From: Siphonodentalium dalli
Lineage: Eukaryota; Mollusca; Scaphopoda; Gadilida; Siphonodentaliidae
DNA: 64,000 bases
Assembly: GCA_032622095.1 (NCBI GenBank)
Contig: CP136066.1
Coordinates: 228,414,961 to 228,478,960, forward strand
Reading direction: 5' to 3'
A program made the position numbers and the translations under genes. The notes beneath the pieces are model-generated. The model was given only the letters and a program-made list of their open reading frames with translations. It ran no database searches and was not told the origin of the DNA. Of the stretch, positions 29,936 through 41,310 are shown piece by piece (the stretch's first letter is position 1; the number at the start of each line of letters is the position of its first letter).

Positions 29936-31704
29936 CGCATCCAACCTTTTTATTCATGTTTTATAGGCCCTATGTTGGAAAAAATTACAATCAGTACGAA
30001 ATAATTGCGGGGTACCTAAAGCCGAGTACCAAAATATGGTGACAATGACCCCTTCAGCGATATTAAACCCAGTGGCAACCGATCCAGGGGTGGTATGCTT
30101 CGTTTGAGTGCGCCCCAGAAATAACTAGAATAACTAAAATAGTTAAAATAATAAAATAACGGATTCCCATTGCAGGAGCACAACACTAACCGCTAACCCT
30201 AATCCTAAACCTATTGAACGAAAAATGTAGGAATAAAAGCTCAGACAAAATTATGTATGTTGCGAAAATTATCTAAGTAAAAAAAGGGGAATAACTGCAC
30301 ATAAAAAAAAGTCGGACAGACATCATAATCGCAGGTGCAAAGGCTCCCATGGTACTAAATCAGGCTTTCCGCTAGTAGGGCAGGGGGTCCCTTAAAGGGT
30401 CCCATTCTCCCAGCCAATTTGTCCCCTTCTGTCATACCACAGGACATATTCCATATGTGTAAAGGTATAAAGATGTTTACTTCTCAATTTTGTTGGGACT
30501 GTACTAAGAAATTTAAATAGTTGACAACTTTATTTGATTTCTAGTGAGAATACACACTTGCTGCAGTTGGGTTACGAAAATTGACCGCCGATAATTTAAT
30601 CATACCCACTGATTCTATCTTCATGTCGTAAAATATATATATCACTCCATTTTTTTCAAAGCATCTTATCTATACATCTTATCTATGTTTATTATAATTT
30701 AGCTTGATATTTAGAACTAAAACATTGCGCCTTTATTCTATTCCTTCATTTGTTCCAACCTGCTAATCGTCTATCTGCTGAGTGTAATATTCCGGCACGT
30801 TATGCATCCGAACTATCTGCCGAGTCTTGAATAGTGAGTCGTTTAACTTCAACGGGCGCGTTTCCGTAAACTGGGAACAACGCAAGGCCTTCACCACCGG
30901 TGATCTATAACCTGGCAATTAATTTTTATCTACCGGTAATAACTTTTCTAGGTTTTAAAGTTATTGCGGTTGATAGTAACTTGGGTAGAAAATGGATGCA
31001 AAACGATCAGCAAATATACTCTTGTGTTCTTCTATTGGCCGATACAACAAAAGTAGGTCCACTAGTGTTTCCACAACATTGACTGCATTTTCCCCTCAGC
31101 GGATACAGGACCTGTTCCCCAAAACCTGGAGGAAAGCCTGACTAAATATCTGTGCCAAGTTTAAAAAACATTGACCTAAAATGTAGGAATAAAAGCTTGG
31201 ACAAAATTATGCATGTTGAAAACAAATTTCTAAGTAAAAAAAAGGGGGATAACTCCACCAAAAAAAGTCAGACAGACATCATAATCACAGGTGCACAGGT
31301 TCACATGGTACTAAATATATGTGCAAAGTTTGAAAAAAAAATACCTTAAAATGTAGAAATAAAATCTCCGACAAAATTATACATGTTGAAAAAGGGGGTT
31401 AACTCCACTAAAAAAGGTCCGACAGATGTCATAATTGCAGGTGCACAAGTAACGTCTGTGCCATGTTTCACGGAAAATTATAAAAAAAACGACTGAGAAA
31501 AACTTTGGACAAATTTGTGTGCAAGGACAACAGACGGACGACGGATGGACAATGGACGGACGGACAGCTAGACAAGCTGATTCCAGTCAAACCCCCACAA
31601 CAACTTCGTTGCAGGGGGTATAACAAATTAATTAAAAACTGCGCGCTCACATGCTTTTCAAATTATTTCGGCTTGAGAATCGGGAAATTGACTACGGCAT
31701 AATG
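29936..31704. repeat. intron/intergenic DNA with mollusc-style dispersed repeats
   Basis: Two related dispersed repeats lie at 30225-30360 and 31150-31625 ('aaaatgtaggaataaaagct', 'ggacagacatcataatcgca', 'caggtgcacaggttcacatgg' in two parts). The second continues in a third diverged unit (31345-31460) and ends in a 'gacggacgacggatgg' run and 'gttgcagggggtataac'. Between them, 30380-31150 is unassigned. No exon supported. Confidence 0.6.
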
Positions 31705-32276
31705 CATACTATATACACTGGTTACATCTATACAAATGTTATAGATTTACCTAATGAAGAATATATACACTGGTTACATCTATACAAATATTATAGATCT
31801 ACCTAAGGCGACACCAATTTTTAAGTCTGGTTTACGAACACCTCCTACAACTTTTTTTCCATTTCATGGACAATTTTTTTTATTTTTATTTTTTCTCCCT
31901 CCTGCATCTACTTTTTTTCTCCCCACATGTTCGTAAACCAGACTTAAAAATTGGTGTCGCCTAATGAAGAATATATACACTGGTTACATCCATACAAATG
32001 TTATAGATCTACCTAATGAAGAATATATACACTGGTTACATCTATACAAATGTTATAAATCTACCTAATGAAGAATATATACACTGGTTACATCTATACA
32101 AATGTTATAGATCTACCTAATGAAGAATATATACACTGGTTACATCTATACAAATGTTATAAATCTACCTAATGAAGAATATATACACTGGTTACATCTA
32201 TACAAATGTTATAGATCTACCTAATGAAGAATATATACACTGGTTACATTTATACAAATGTTATAAATCTACCTAA
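31705..32276. repeat. 52-bp minisatellite interrupted by a TAA-1 MITE
   Basis: About eight units of 52 bp ('atctacctaatgaagaatat' then 'atacactggttacatctata' then 'caaatgttatag'). The array is split once, within a unit, by the element at 31807-31961. Beyond 32276 it passes directly into a TTAA-2 fragment. Confidence 0.92.
31807..31961. mobile_element. TAA-1 MITE inside a minisatellite unit, TAA duplication
   Basis: Ends GGCGACACCAATTTTTAAGT and complement, with a C/T-rich loop. Because the array consensus is known ('ctacctaatgaag'), the insertion can be read exactly: 'ctaccTAA'-element-'TAAtgaag'. A 3-bp TAA duplication is what PIF/Harbinger elements make. Confidence 0.88.
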
Positions 32277-32471
32277 GGTAAATATTATATGGTCAATGTA
32301 TTCTCTTATATGCGAGTCACCCATAGGGAAGAGAATGCACTGGCTTGAAAGGTCAAGGTAAATATTGTTAGGCAAATGTATTCTCTTATATATGCGAGGC
32401 TCCCATAAAAATAATGCATTGGCACAGGCTTTTCGCAAAATTTTAGTAAGCTCCAGTCATGGAAGAGTTAA
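32277..32471. mobile_element. TTAA-2 MITE, left-truncated
   Basis: Partial first hairpin and shortened second hairpin, ending 'gctccagtcatggaagagttaa'. The left end is lost at the minisatellite border. Confidence 0.7.
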
Positions 32472-32582
32472 AAAATACTGAATATAACTATGAATACATC
32501 TACAGAAAATTTTATGTTCATCTATGGAAAAATCTATGGAAAGTCTAAAGGAAAACAATAAAGTCTATAGGAAAATAAATAC

Positions 32583-32618
32583 CTGTTCTCTCTTCTACTT
32601 CTTCCCCTACTTCATGTC
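32583..32618 (-). CDS. possible 36-bp acidic mini-exon (papilin-like gene)
   Basis: A 36-bp stretch bounded by a good acceptor (TACTTTCACAG) and donor (ACAG|GTATTT) on the minus strand. With phase 1 at both ends it reads H-E-V-G-E-E-V-E-E-R-T plus split codons, without a stop. The acidic HE content resembles the linker of the exon at 25.0-25.5 kb, and phase agrees with all other exons of the gene. Such a short sequence can look like an exon by chance, so confidence is low; transcript data are needed to decide. Confidence 0.35.
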
Positions 32619-32812
32619 CTGTGAAAGTAAAGTCAAATGTACAGAAAAAACATGTCCATTATTTGTGCAACTTTCTAGAATTTTCATATGCGATGTTATC
32701 TGTAATTTGCGGAAAATGCGAACAACATAACTGAATCTTCTTTTGAAAGCCCTCCTGATGCCAAACCTCCATACCAAATTACAACAGAATACAATAACCC
32801 ATGGCTGAGATT

Positions 32813-33258
32813 ATATGTGACCCGCCATATCAAATCCAGTCGTAAGTCGGGATTTTTTTACCCTGTGCCAATGCATTCTCTTATAGGTCGCCTCGCATAT
32901 ATAAGAGAATGCATTGGCCTAACAATTTTTAACAATTTTAATAATTTTTTCTTGTATTCTTTAACAATTTTATAATTTCACCCATACAGAGCCCCAGACA
33001 AACATGAGCAGACGACACTCTTCTATATGCTTCTATATATGTGTGGGCTCCCTGCAGGGTAATGTATGTTTTTTATTTTATGTCCTAAAAATTGTAAGAA
33101 ACATTTATTTAAAACAAATGATAAAAAATTGTTAGGCCAATGCATTCTCTTATATATGCAAGGTGACCTATGGTCGACTCGCATATATAAGAGAATGAAT
33201 TGGCACAGGGTAAAAACATCCCGACTTACGACTGGATTTGATATGGCGGGTCACATAT
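32813..33258. mobile_element. GTGACCCGCC foldback element with embedded TTAA-3 copy
   Basis: Long terminal inverted repeats beginning 'atgtgacccgccatatcaaa' and continuing 'tccagtcgtaagtcggga' run into the same CATTCTCTTATATATGCGAG hairpins used by TTAA-1, -2 and -5 elements. A diverged TTAA-3 copy (about 32979-33063) sits in the spacer. The palindromic outer end (tatatgtgac / gtcacatatga) leaves the target duplication unclear. Confidence 0.75.
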
Positions 33259-33434
33259 GAGTGGACGGATGGAAATCCAATATTTTCAGATAAACAAAGA
33301 GGGATTACTCTTGAACAGAAAATGTGAACAACGTCAATGATCCGTTTTTTGAAAGCCTTCCTGATGATAAACATGCATTCCAAACTAAACTATAACAATT
33401 AATCAATGCTCAAAATATTTTTGTTTACTGACTG

Positions 33435-34740
33435 TCAAAATGACAGGCACCAAATGGATGGTGTTGGTCATTTCAAATAGTACCTGTCAAATTTTCAGAT
33501 GTACTGTATGAGACAGTATTTAAATTTCCCATCGACTTATTATTTGTCAATGATATGCACATTTTAGTGAGCGTCCAATCGCCACCTAGGAAAAACCCAT
33601 GTAATTTTTGTTTTCAAAAATTTACGTTGATTAATGCAATTCACAAACAACAAAATTATATTCACTCTCAATTAAACTGAAACAAGGGTTACACATCTAA
33701 GATGCTTTTGTCGAGTTTTTTGGCAGTCGAACCAAACTTCTGCCAATAAGGTGCACAACTCCGGGAAAAAAAGTTGGACGGTGGTATATTATTGCAATAG
33801 ACCTATATACCAAATATCAATTGAATCCGTTAATATTTCATTGAGTTATCGCACTAACGGTGATAAAATTGCTAAAAATAGACAAACTAAGACCCATAAC
33901 TCCGCGAAAAACATTTGGACAAACCTGGTTTTCGAACTCATCAGAGATATTGTTGCAGGAGACTCATATACCAAATATTGTTGTAATCAGTTAATATTTC
34001 ATCGAGTTATCGCGCTAATGGTGATAAAATTGCTAAAAATAGACAAACTAAGACCCATAACTCCACGAAAAAAATTTGGACAAACCTGGTTTTCGAACTC
34101 GTCCGAGATATTGTTGCAGGAGACTCATATACCAAATATTGTTGAAATCGATTAATATTTTATCGAGTTATCGCGCTAACGGTGGTAAAATTGCTAAAAA
34201 TAGACAAACTAAGACCCATAACTTCGGAAAAAAAATTCGGACAAACCTGGTTTTCGAACTCGTCCGAGATATTGTTGCAAGAGTCTCATATACCAAATAT
34301 TGTTGAAATTGGTTAATATTTGCGTGAGTTATCGCGCTAACGGTGAAAAACTCAACTAAAAACCATCTAAGATGGATAACTCTTGTTAAAAAGTTCGGAC
34401 GTAACCCATTTTCTACAGGCAGTAAATAGTTTTTTGAATCCGTTCACAAATGTCCAAGTTATAAGGCATTCTTTAGGTCCGCACGCCGTCCGCCGCCCGC
34501 CCGCACGCCCGCCAATCGTCCCTCGTCAAACCATAAGTCGAGTTTTTGAAAAACTCGACTAATAAAAAAGAACCATTTTTTACTTTCAATCTCCTATTTG
34601 GCCAGTAGTGGCTCCTTGGATTGTTTAAAATTTGCATTGGACAAAATGACCGACAGATACAGAATTGCACTGGACATGCATCTATTTTTCTTCGGACAAT
34701 GACCGTGACCGGCCACTTATTTTGAGCCTTGCAAATAATT
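33435..34740. repeat. dispersed repeat split by an 878-bp insertion
   Basis: Outer parts 33435-33683 and 34562-34735 match the uninterrupted copy at 26105-26540. Confidence 0.8.
33684..34561. mobile_element. 878-bp insertion with about 160-bp internal tandem repeat
   Basis: Begins near 'aagggttacacatctaagatg' and ends 'tcgagtttttgaaaaactcg'. Inside, three to four units of about 160 bp repeat 'acaaactaagacccataactc', 'acctggttttcgaactc' and 'gagttatcgcgctaacggtg'. The unit start recurs near 33860, 34020 and 34180. The style matches dispersed repeats I associate with bivalves. The mode of mobility is unknown and no protein is encoded; the open frames here are not conserved between units. Confidence 0.7.
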
Positions 34741-34800
34741 CCTTGTCCTGGTACAGTGGTACCCAAAAAGTTAGTTATTTATCTAGTCTGTCCATATATC

Positions 34801-35086
34801 TTAACCCTTTCAGTGCCAGGGGCCGATCTCATCGGTCCTAATTTACGGTCTGTAAAATCGGCCCTAAAAAAATAAAAAAGTTTTTTTTTTTTTTTTAGAT
34901 TTGTAAAAAATTATTAAAATTGTAAAAAATTGTAAAAAATAATGACAAATGATGAAAAATTGTTAGGCCAATGCATTCTCTTATATATGCGAGGCGACCT
35001 ATGGTCGACTCGCATATATAAGAGAATGCATTGGCACAGGGTATATGGGTCAATACAAAAATCGGACATGGCACTCAAAGGGTTAA
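34801..35086. mobile_element. TTAA-5 MITE, complete
   Basis: Reference copy of the family: TTAACCCTTTCAGTGCCAGG at the left, 'tggcactcaaagggttaa' at the right, a subterminal hairpin ('ggccgatctcatcgg'), a long A/T spacer and one CATTCTCTTATATATGCGAG hairpin. Confidence 0.88.
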
Positions 35087-35180
35087 TGCTTATTAGGAGC
35101 CGACACTAATCAACAGGGCAATACCTATACAAATTTGAATTGCATCCAAAGACATTTCAACAAAAGTAGTTTGTAAGGTA

Positions 35181-35383
35181 CAGTAATGCCCTAAATAATC
35201 GAATTCTTAACCAAAGCAGAATTATGGGTAACTTTTCAGGCTTTAGTCGGAAATATGGCTTGTTGCCATTCATTGGAAAGCTCTCACTGAGAGCTTTCCG
35301 ATGAATGGCAACAAGCCGACTAAATCCTGAAAAGTTACCTATAATTCCGCTGTGGTTAAGGAGTCGAATATTTAGCATTACTG
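35181..35383. mobile_element. TA-1 foldback element, complete
   Basis: Both ends and TA duplication (35179-35180, 35384-35385) present. The right inner arm lacks 'atatttcc'. Confidence 0.87.
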
Positions 35384-35603
35384 TATAAAGCAAAAAGCGA
35401 AGAACAAAAGCAAATGTAAAACACTTGAAAATGCAATAGTTTATAAGTCAAGAGTAAAGTCAATACTACATTTGAGTGAATAAAATTTGAAGTGGTATTC
35501 TTCCTGCTATTTGAGTCTCTGTGTTATGTGATTATGGTAAGTTAGCTCAAAGGTGTATATATATTCACAGATTTATCCAACTGTTATTGGAGTGAGTGGA
35601 GTC

Positions 35604-35834
35604 CAAGCCTTAGAATGAGGTTCCCAGAGGGTGAATTTAGTGATGCTACCCCGCATAGCGGGCTAGCATCACCAAATTTACCCTCTGGTAACCTCATTCT
35701 GCTGAGGTGTAAGCAGAATGAGGTCCCCAGAGGCTGAATTTGGTGATGCTAGCCCGCTATGCGGGGTAGCATCACTAATTTCACCCTCTGGGAACCTCAT
35801 TCTGCAAATGACAGACACCCTATTTCAAGGCTTG
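35604..35834. mobile_element. hAT-like MITE, compact form, 8-bp TSD
   Basis: Same two-hairpin structure as 16332-16585 but missing 'tagtgtgtctgtcatttgc' after the left end. GTGGAGTC is repeated flush at both ends (35596-35603, 35835-35842). Confidence 0.87.
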
Positions 35835-35884
35835 GTGGAGTCCACAACACCATGCAGAGCAGGATTAAAGACACGGATGGCCTT

Positions 35885-36149
35885 CATGGTGGGTATTGCT
35901 GTTAAAATAGTCACATACGTTAAAACCGCCTCAAACAGAAAGAATATTAAAATGTATACAGACTTTGTTCTTATACCAATCATAAATATTGCCTAAATAG
36001 CATGCTATTGTCGAGTTCATATGCTTGGCAATAACATACTATTTATGCGATATTTATGATCGGTATTAGAATAAAACATGTCTATATTTTAATATTCTTT
36101 CTGTTTATGACAGTTTTAACAGGTGTGACTATTTTAACAGCATACCCAC
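35885..36149. mobile_element. 265-bp long foldback repeat
   Basis: Arms of about 120 bp: 'tgggtattgctgttaaaata ... aatagcatgctattg' and its complement ending 'gctgttaaaatagtc' reversed at 36140. Similarity between arms is high but with many point changes. Single copy in the window. A 92-codon open frame over its left arm is not a gene. Confidence 0.75.
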
Positions 36150-36155
36150 AGTGAA

Positions 36156-36615
36156 TTAACCCTTTACCCAACAGAACGGCCTTGTGCCAATGCATTCTCT
36201 TATATATGCGAGTCGACCATAGGCCGCCTCGCATATATAAGAGAATGCATTGGCTTAACACATATTAATGATAAAATTTTCAAAGAATGTAGAAAATATT
36301 ATAAAAATTGTTAAAAAATGTAAGAAAAAATTATTAAATTGTTAAAGAATGTAAGAAAAAATGGTAAAAAGTGTTAAAAAAGAATTTTTTTAGGCCAATG
36401 CATTCTCTTATATATGCGAGGCGACCTATGGTCGACTCGCATATATAAGAGAATGCATTGGCACAGGGCATAACTGTAACCTTCACAATGTGGTCAAGGA
36501 ACCGGTTCCAATGATATCCATATTTGTATGGTTCTATTGAGACAGACCGAAGATATTTTAGGCTGTTGAAGCTTTATTTGGGCGTTTTTGGCCGTTTTGT
36601 TGGGTAAAGGGTTAA
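36156..36615. mobile_element. TTAA-1 MITE, longest copy
   Basis: Complete ends and TTAA sites. The spacer between hairpins is expanded by repetition of 'aaattgttaaaaaatgtaag', giving about 460 bp. Confidence 0.9.
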
Positions 36616-36741
36616 GGCCATCTAAAAAAGCTCCCTACTCATAAACGTTTATTGACTTCCCACAGAATTATTTTTTATTTTCAAACTGATGATAAACATA
36701 TGAATGGAATAATTGAAATCTATCAAAAACTTTTTTCTTCT
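36616..36741. other. unassigned short gap
   Basis: AT-rich, no match recognised. Confidence 0.3.
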
Positions 36742-37177
36742 TTGAAGGTACTCAATCCGATCAGACATTCCTAAATTACTATTTCTTTGGCTTCGGGGGT
36801 AAACAATATTTCAAGTCGAGGAACCCACCCATCAAAGCTCAGTGTGATTAGATATTGATTTTTGAAATTTGTTATTTTTATTGTTTGTGGACCAAAAGCA
36901 CGTGGTCAAATGGACGAAGATGCAGATGAAGGTGGATAACTCTGAAATCAAATGGTAATAATAACCACTTGATTTTAGAGTTATCCATCTTCATCTGCAT
37001 CTTCATCCGTTTGACTACGTGCTTCTGATCCACAAACAATAAAAATATAAAACTTCCAAAAAATTTCTATAATCACCCTCAGCTTTGATGGATGGGTTCC
37101 TTGAATCAAATATTGTTTACCCCCGAAGCCAAAGAAATAGTAATTTAGGAGCGTCTGATCGGATTGTGTACCTTTAA
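36742..37177. mobile_element. TTAA-7 long foldback element
   Basis: Arms of about 200 bp beginning AGGTACTCAATCCGATCAGA with 'tactatttctttggcttcgg' and 'gtttgtggaccaaaagcacg'. Left flank TTGA and right flank TTAA. Almost the whole element is palindromic, with a loop of about 15 bp near 36955. Confidence 0.82.
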
Positions 37178-37212
37178 CATAGCATCAAAGATATCGGTCC
37201 AGTCATGGAAGA

Positions 37213-37598
37213 TTAAAGGTACTCAATCCAACCAGACGGTCCAACAACAACATTTCTTCAAAATATGCTTTAGTTATCATAATCAATTATTGCAAAATAT
37301 AATGCTAACCACTGTCAACGGCTGTATTATCAATAAAGTATCATAAAATTTGACCGTATTACCACTTGATTTATCCATCTTCATCCACAATTTTTATACG
37401 AGACCCTCCATTTGATCACGTGTTTCTGGGCCACATATTATTACACATCTCGAGAAATAACAAACTTCAAAAATAGATATCTGATCACTCTGAGCTTTGA
37501 TGGGTGGGCCCGGTTCCTCGACTCGAATCAAATATTTTTACCTCCGAAGCCAAAGAAATAGTAATTTAGGAGTGTCTGATCGAATTGAGTACCTTTAA
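37213..37598. mobile_element. TTAA-7 foldback element, second copy with degraded left arm
   Basis: TTAA flanks both ends (37213-37216, 37595-37598). The right arm matches the neighbour at 36742-37177 closely, while most of the left arm after AGGTACTCAATCC is replaced by unrelated sequence. The short gap between the two copies ends in 'ccagtcatggaagattaa', a TTAA-2-like end. Confidence 0.78.
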
Positions 37599-37945
37599 TG
37601 GATTATTCTCCTCAGATATAAAAGTATACATTAGTCATTATATATAGAGACCTGAGATATTATTTATGACCCATCCATATTCGAGTTTGAACTGAGCTGT
37701 TGATATATGTTCGTTGGTGAGAGTGTGATGGTATATGAACCGGATTGTTCTGGTGCAAGACAACTTGCACCCAAACGCTATTCCATATGCTCACAAATAT
37801 CTGTGGAACCACTTCCAATACCTAGATGACAATGCCATGCAGCCCTCACAGACAGATGATTTTCTTTAATACATTTACATACTTCATATACAAACTTTTT
37901 TTTAACATTATATATGGGTGTTATAGTTAGGGTGTATAGTAAGTA

Positions 37946-38158
37946 GAGTAATGTCCTGAATAATTGACTCCTTAACCACAGCAGAATTATAGGTAAATTT
38001 TCAGGATTTAGTTGAAAATATGGCTTGTTGCCATTCATCGGAAAGCTCTCACTGAGAGCTTTCCGATGAATGGCAACAAGCCATATTTCTGACTAAATCC
38101 TGAAAAGTTACTCATAATTATGTTGTGGTTAAGGAGTCAATTATTTAGGACATTACTC
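37946..38158. mobile_element. TA-1 foldback element, diverged
   Basis: GAGTAATGTCCTGAATAATT to 'ggacattact'. Both arms and the centre are present, with more point changes than other copies; the terminal CAG is altered at both ends. Confidence 0.82.
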
Positions 38159-38542
38159 AGTAGGTGTGGTATAAAGTAAGTATGATATGTGCTGTGTACA
38201 GTGTGCTAGGAATACAAAATACCACTGGTTAATAATCATCAGTTCCTTTATTAAACTGGTGACCGTGCATATGAACAGGGAACTGTTGCTTTTCAGCACT
38301 TTTAATAAGTATAGAACCACCTGTTAATATAGGCCACTCTGACAGCATGCTTCCCTAGATTATGTAATGAATATGATCTCTAGGGGTGTTGGCCAGAGTA
38401 TAGATTCATGGCACAGTCTAATAAATAGACTGTTGCTTTTCAGCACTTATAAGTACTCAGGTATATAGAACCACCTGTTAATATAAGCCACTCTGGCAGC
38501 ATCATCATCATGTTCCCTGGAGAGACAGTAAATTTGACTGCT

Positions 38543-38942
38543 ATAACCCTTTACCCAACAGAACGGCCCTGTGCCAATGCATTCTCTTATATATGCGAGT
38601 CGACCATAGGTCGCCTCGCATATATAAGAGAATGCATTGGCTTAACACATTAAAAATTATTAAATTGTTAAAGAATGTAAGAAAAAATGGTAAAAAGTGT
38701 TAAAAAAAAGTATTTTTTAGGCCAATGCATTCTCTTATATATGCGAGGCGACCTATGGTCGACTCGCATATATAAGAGAATGCATTGGCACAGGGCATAA
38801 CTGTAACCATCACAATGTGGTCAATGAGCCGGTTCCAATGATATCCATATTTGTATGGTTCTATTGAGACAGACCCAAGATAATTTAGGCTGTTGAAGCT
38901 TTATTTGGCCGGTTTTGGCCGGTTTGTTGGGTAAAGGGTTAA
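38543..38942. mobile_element. TTAA-1 MITE
   Basis: Complete two-hairpin copy. The left target site is ATAA (mutated) and the right one TTAA. Confidence 0.88.
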
Positions 38943-39338
38943 TATAAATAACATCAACTTGCAGATGGTGGGTGGTGTGAAGTTTGGAGTGAATAATCAT
39001 CACTTGCCTCCTCATGTTTACTTTCAAGCCACCCCCCCCCCCTCCGCCCCTGTTACCTAATTCATCCCACCTGATATATTATTTATGACCCACCCATTTG
39101 CACCCATGATTATATTCCAGTTTGCAGACTGAGCATGCAGGCAGATAACAGATATCTGGGGAATGACTTCCAATACATAGATGACAATACCAGCTCTCAC
39201 AGACAAGGACAAGAATTCCACAATAAATAGTTTAAATAAAATATTAAGATCTTTATCTTCTATGGCTACGATGATTTTCATATACAAAAGGGTAACGGGT
39301 CTTAACTTTTATTGTTACCATTATATGTGAGTATGGTA

Positions 39339-39727
39339 TTAACCCTTTACCCAACAGAACGGCCCTGTGCCAATGCATTCTCTTATATATGCGAGTCGAC
39401 CATAGGTCGCCTCGCATATATAAGAGAATGCATTGGCTTAACACATTAAAAATTATAAAATTGTTAAAGAATGTAAGAAAAAATGGTAAAAAGTGTTAAA
39501 AAAAATGTTTTTTTAGGCCAATGCATTCTCTTATATATGCAAGGCGACCTATGGTCGACTCGCATATATAAGAGAATGCATTGGCACAGAGCTAACTGTA
39601 ACTATCACAATGTGGTCAAGGAGCCGGTTCCAATGATATCCATATGTGTATGGTTTTATTGAGACAGACCGAAGATATTTTAGGCTGTTGAAGCTTTATT
39701 TGGCCGGTTTGTTATGTAAAGGGTTAA
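39339..39727. mobile_element. TTAA-1 MITE
   Basis: Complete, TTAA at both ends; the right end has lost one 'ggccggttttggcc' block and reads 'gttatgtaaagggttaa'. Confidence 0.88.
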
Positions 39728-40239
39728 TGGTGATGGTGCATTTGAAAAAGAAACTTGCTTTTCAGCACTTAAGTACTCCGATATAGAACCACATGTTAAT
39801 ATAGGCCACTCTGACAGCATGGTTCCCCAGATTATGTAATTAATATGATCTCTACAGGCATTAGCCAGAGTATAGATTCTAAAGGAACTTTTGCTTTTCG
39901 GTACTTTAAGTACTGGGTTATAGAACCACCTGTTAATATAGGCCACATGCTTCCCCAGATTATGAATATGATCTATACAGACTACATGTGTTAACCTGAG
40001 ATTCATGGCATGATCTAAAGAGACTGTTGCTTTTCAGCACTTTAAGAACACTGGTATAGAACCACCTGTTCATATAGGCCACACTGGCAACATGGTTCCC
40101 TGGAGAGAGACAGTAAGTTTGACTCGTTTGGAGTAAATAATGATAACTCCCGGGTGGCATGAGGTTTACTTTCAAACCCCCTCCCCTTTATGTAGTAATT
40201 TAGGGGTGTTAAATCAGACTTTCTATCTTTAAATACTCA

Positions 40240-40920
40240 GCATTTTCCCTATTTCAGTACCCGGCACTCAGGTATATAGAACCACCTGTTAATATAGGCC
40301 ACACTGTTTCAGTACCCGGCACTCAGGTATATAGAACCACCTGTTAATATAGGCCACACTGTTTCAGTACCCGGCACTCAGGTATATAGAACCACCTGTT
40401 AATATAGGCCACACTGTTTCAGTACGTAGTACTCAGGTATATAGAACCACCTGTTAATATAGGCCACACTGTTTCAGTACCCGGCACTCAGGTATATAGA
40501 ACCACCTGTTAATATAGGCCACACTGTTTCAGTACGTAGTACTCAGGTATATAGAACCACCTGTTAATATAGGCCACACTGTTTCAGTACGTAGTACTCA
40601 GGTATATAGAACCACCTGTTAATATAGGCCACACTGTTTCAGTACGTAGTACTCAGGTATATAGAACCACCTGTTAATATAGGCCACACTGTTTCAGTAC
40701 GTAGTACTCAGGTATATAGAACCACCTGTTAATATAGGCCACACTGTTTCAGTACGTAGTACTCAGGTATATAGAACCACCTGTTAATATAGGCCACACT
40801 GTTTCAGTACGTAGTACTCAGGTATATAGAACCACCTGTTAATATAGGCCACACTGTTTCAGTACGTAGCACTCAGGTATATGGAACCACCTGTTAATAT
40901 AGGCCACACTGGCAGCATGG
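40240..40920. repeat. 55-bp minisatellite, about 12 copies, two variants
   Basis: Unit 'actcaggtatatagaaccac', 'ctgttaatataggccacact', 'gtttcagtac'. The junction alternates between 'ccggc' (first units and one later) and 'gtagt' (most). Copies are nearly identical, indicating recent amplification. Confidence 0.93.
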
Positions 40921-41310
40921 TTCCCCAGAGAGAGACATGAATCTTCACAGTAAGTTTGACTCATTTGGAGTAAATAATCATCACTCCCGGTGGCCTCAGC
41001 TTTACATTCAAACCCCCTCCCCTGTATGTATTTTTAAGTACTCAGGATTATCCCTGTTTCAGTAGGTAGTACTCAGGTATATAGAACCACCTGTTAATAT
41101 AGGCCACTCTGAAGCATGCTTCCCCAGATTATGTCATGACTATGATCTCTATGTGCATTAACCAGAATATAGAATCAAGGCATGGTCTAAAGAAACTGTG
41201 GCTTTTCAGCACTTTAAGTACTCAGTTATATAGAACCACCTGTTAATATAGGCCACTTTGGCAGCTCAGCATGATTCCCTGGAGAGAAACATGACTTCAC
41301 AGTAAGTTTG

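Larger units (their letters stand above)
37650..39340. repeat. segmental duplication (two copies)
   Basis: 37650-37930 and 39060-39335 match ('tattatttatgaccca', 'cacttccaatacctagatga', 'agcacatcatatacaaa'-type stretches), with mobile elements inserted in each. A TTAA-1 element follows the second copy and a TA-1 element the first. Confidence 0.6.
38190..41310. repeat. degenerate large tandem array around the 55-bp minisatellite
   Basis: Repeating theme: 'cttttcagcactttaagta', 'tatagaaccacctgttaata', 'taggccactctgacagcatg', 'cttccccagattatgtaat' and a 'atgatctctacaggcgttag'-like piece. Diverged units begin near 38280, 38435, 39755, 39890, 40030, 41060 and 41205. The compact 55-bp array at 40240 is an amplified core of this unit. 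Confidence 0.7.

Noticed and set aside
28699-30004. Three overlapping + strand frames of 370-400 codons
   Set aside because: Produced by a 47-bp tandem unit without stops; the same peptide series appears in all three frames.
33751-34306. Two 76-134-codon frames in the 160-bp tandem repeat
   Set aside because: Frame and sequence are not kept between units, and the repeat is a non-coding insertion.
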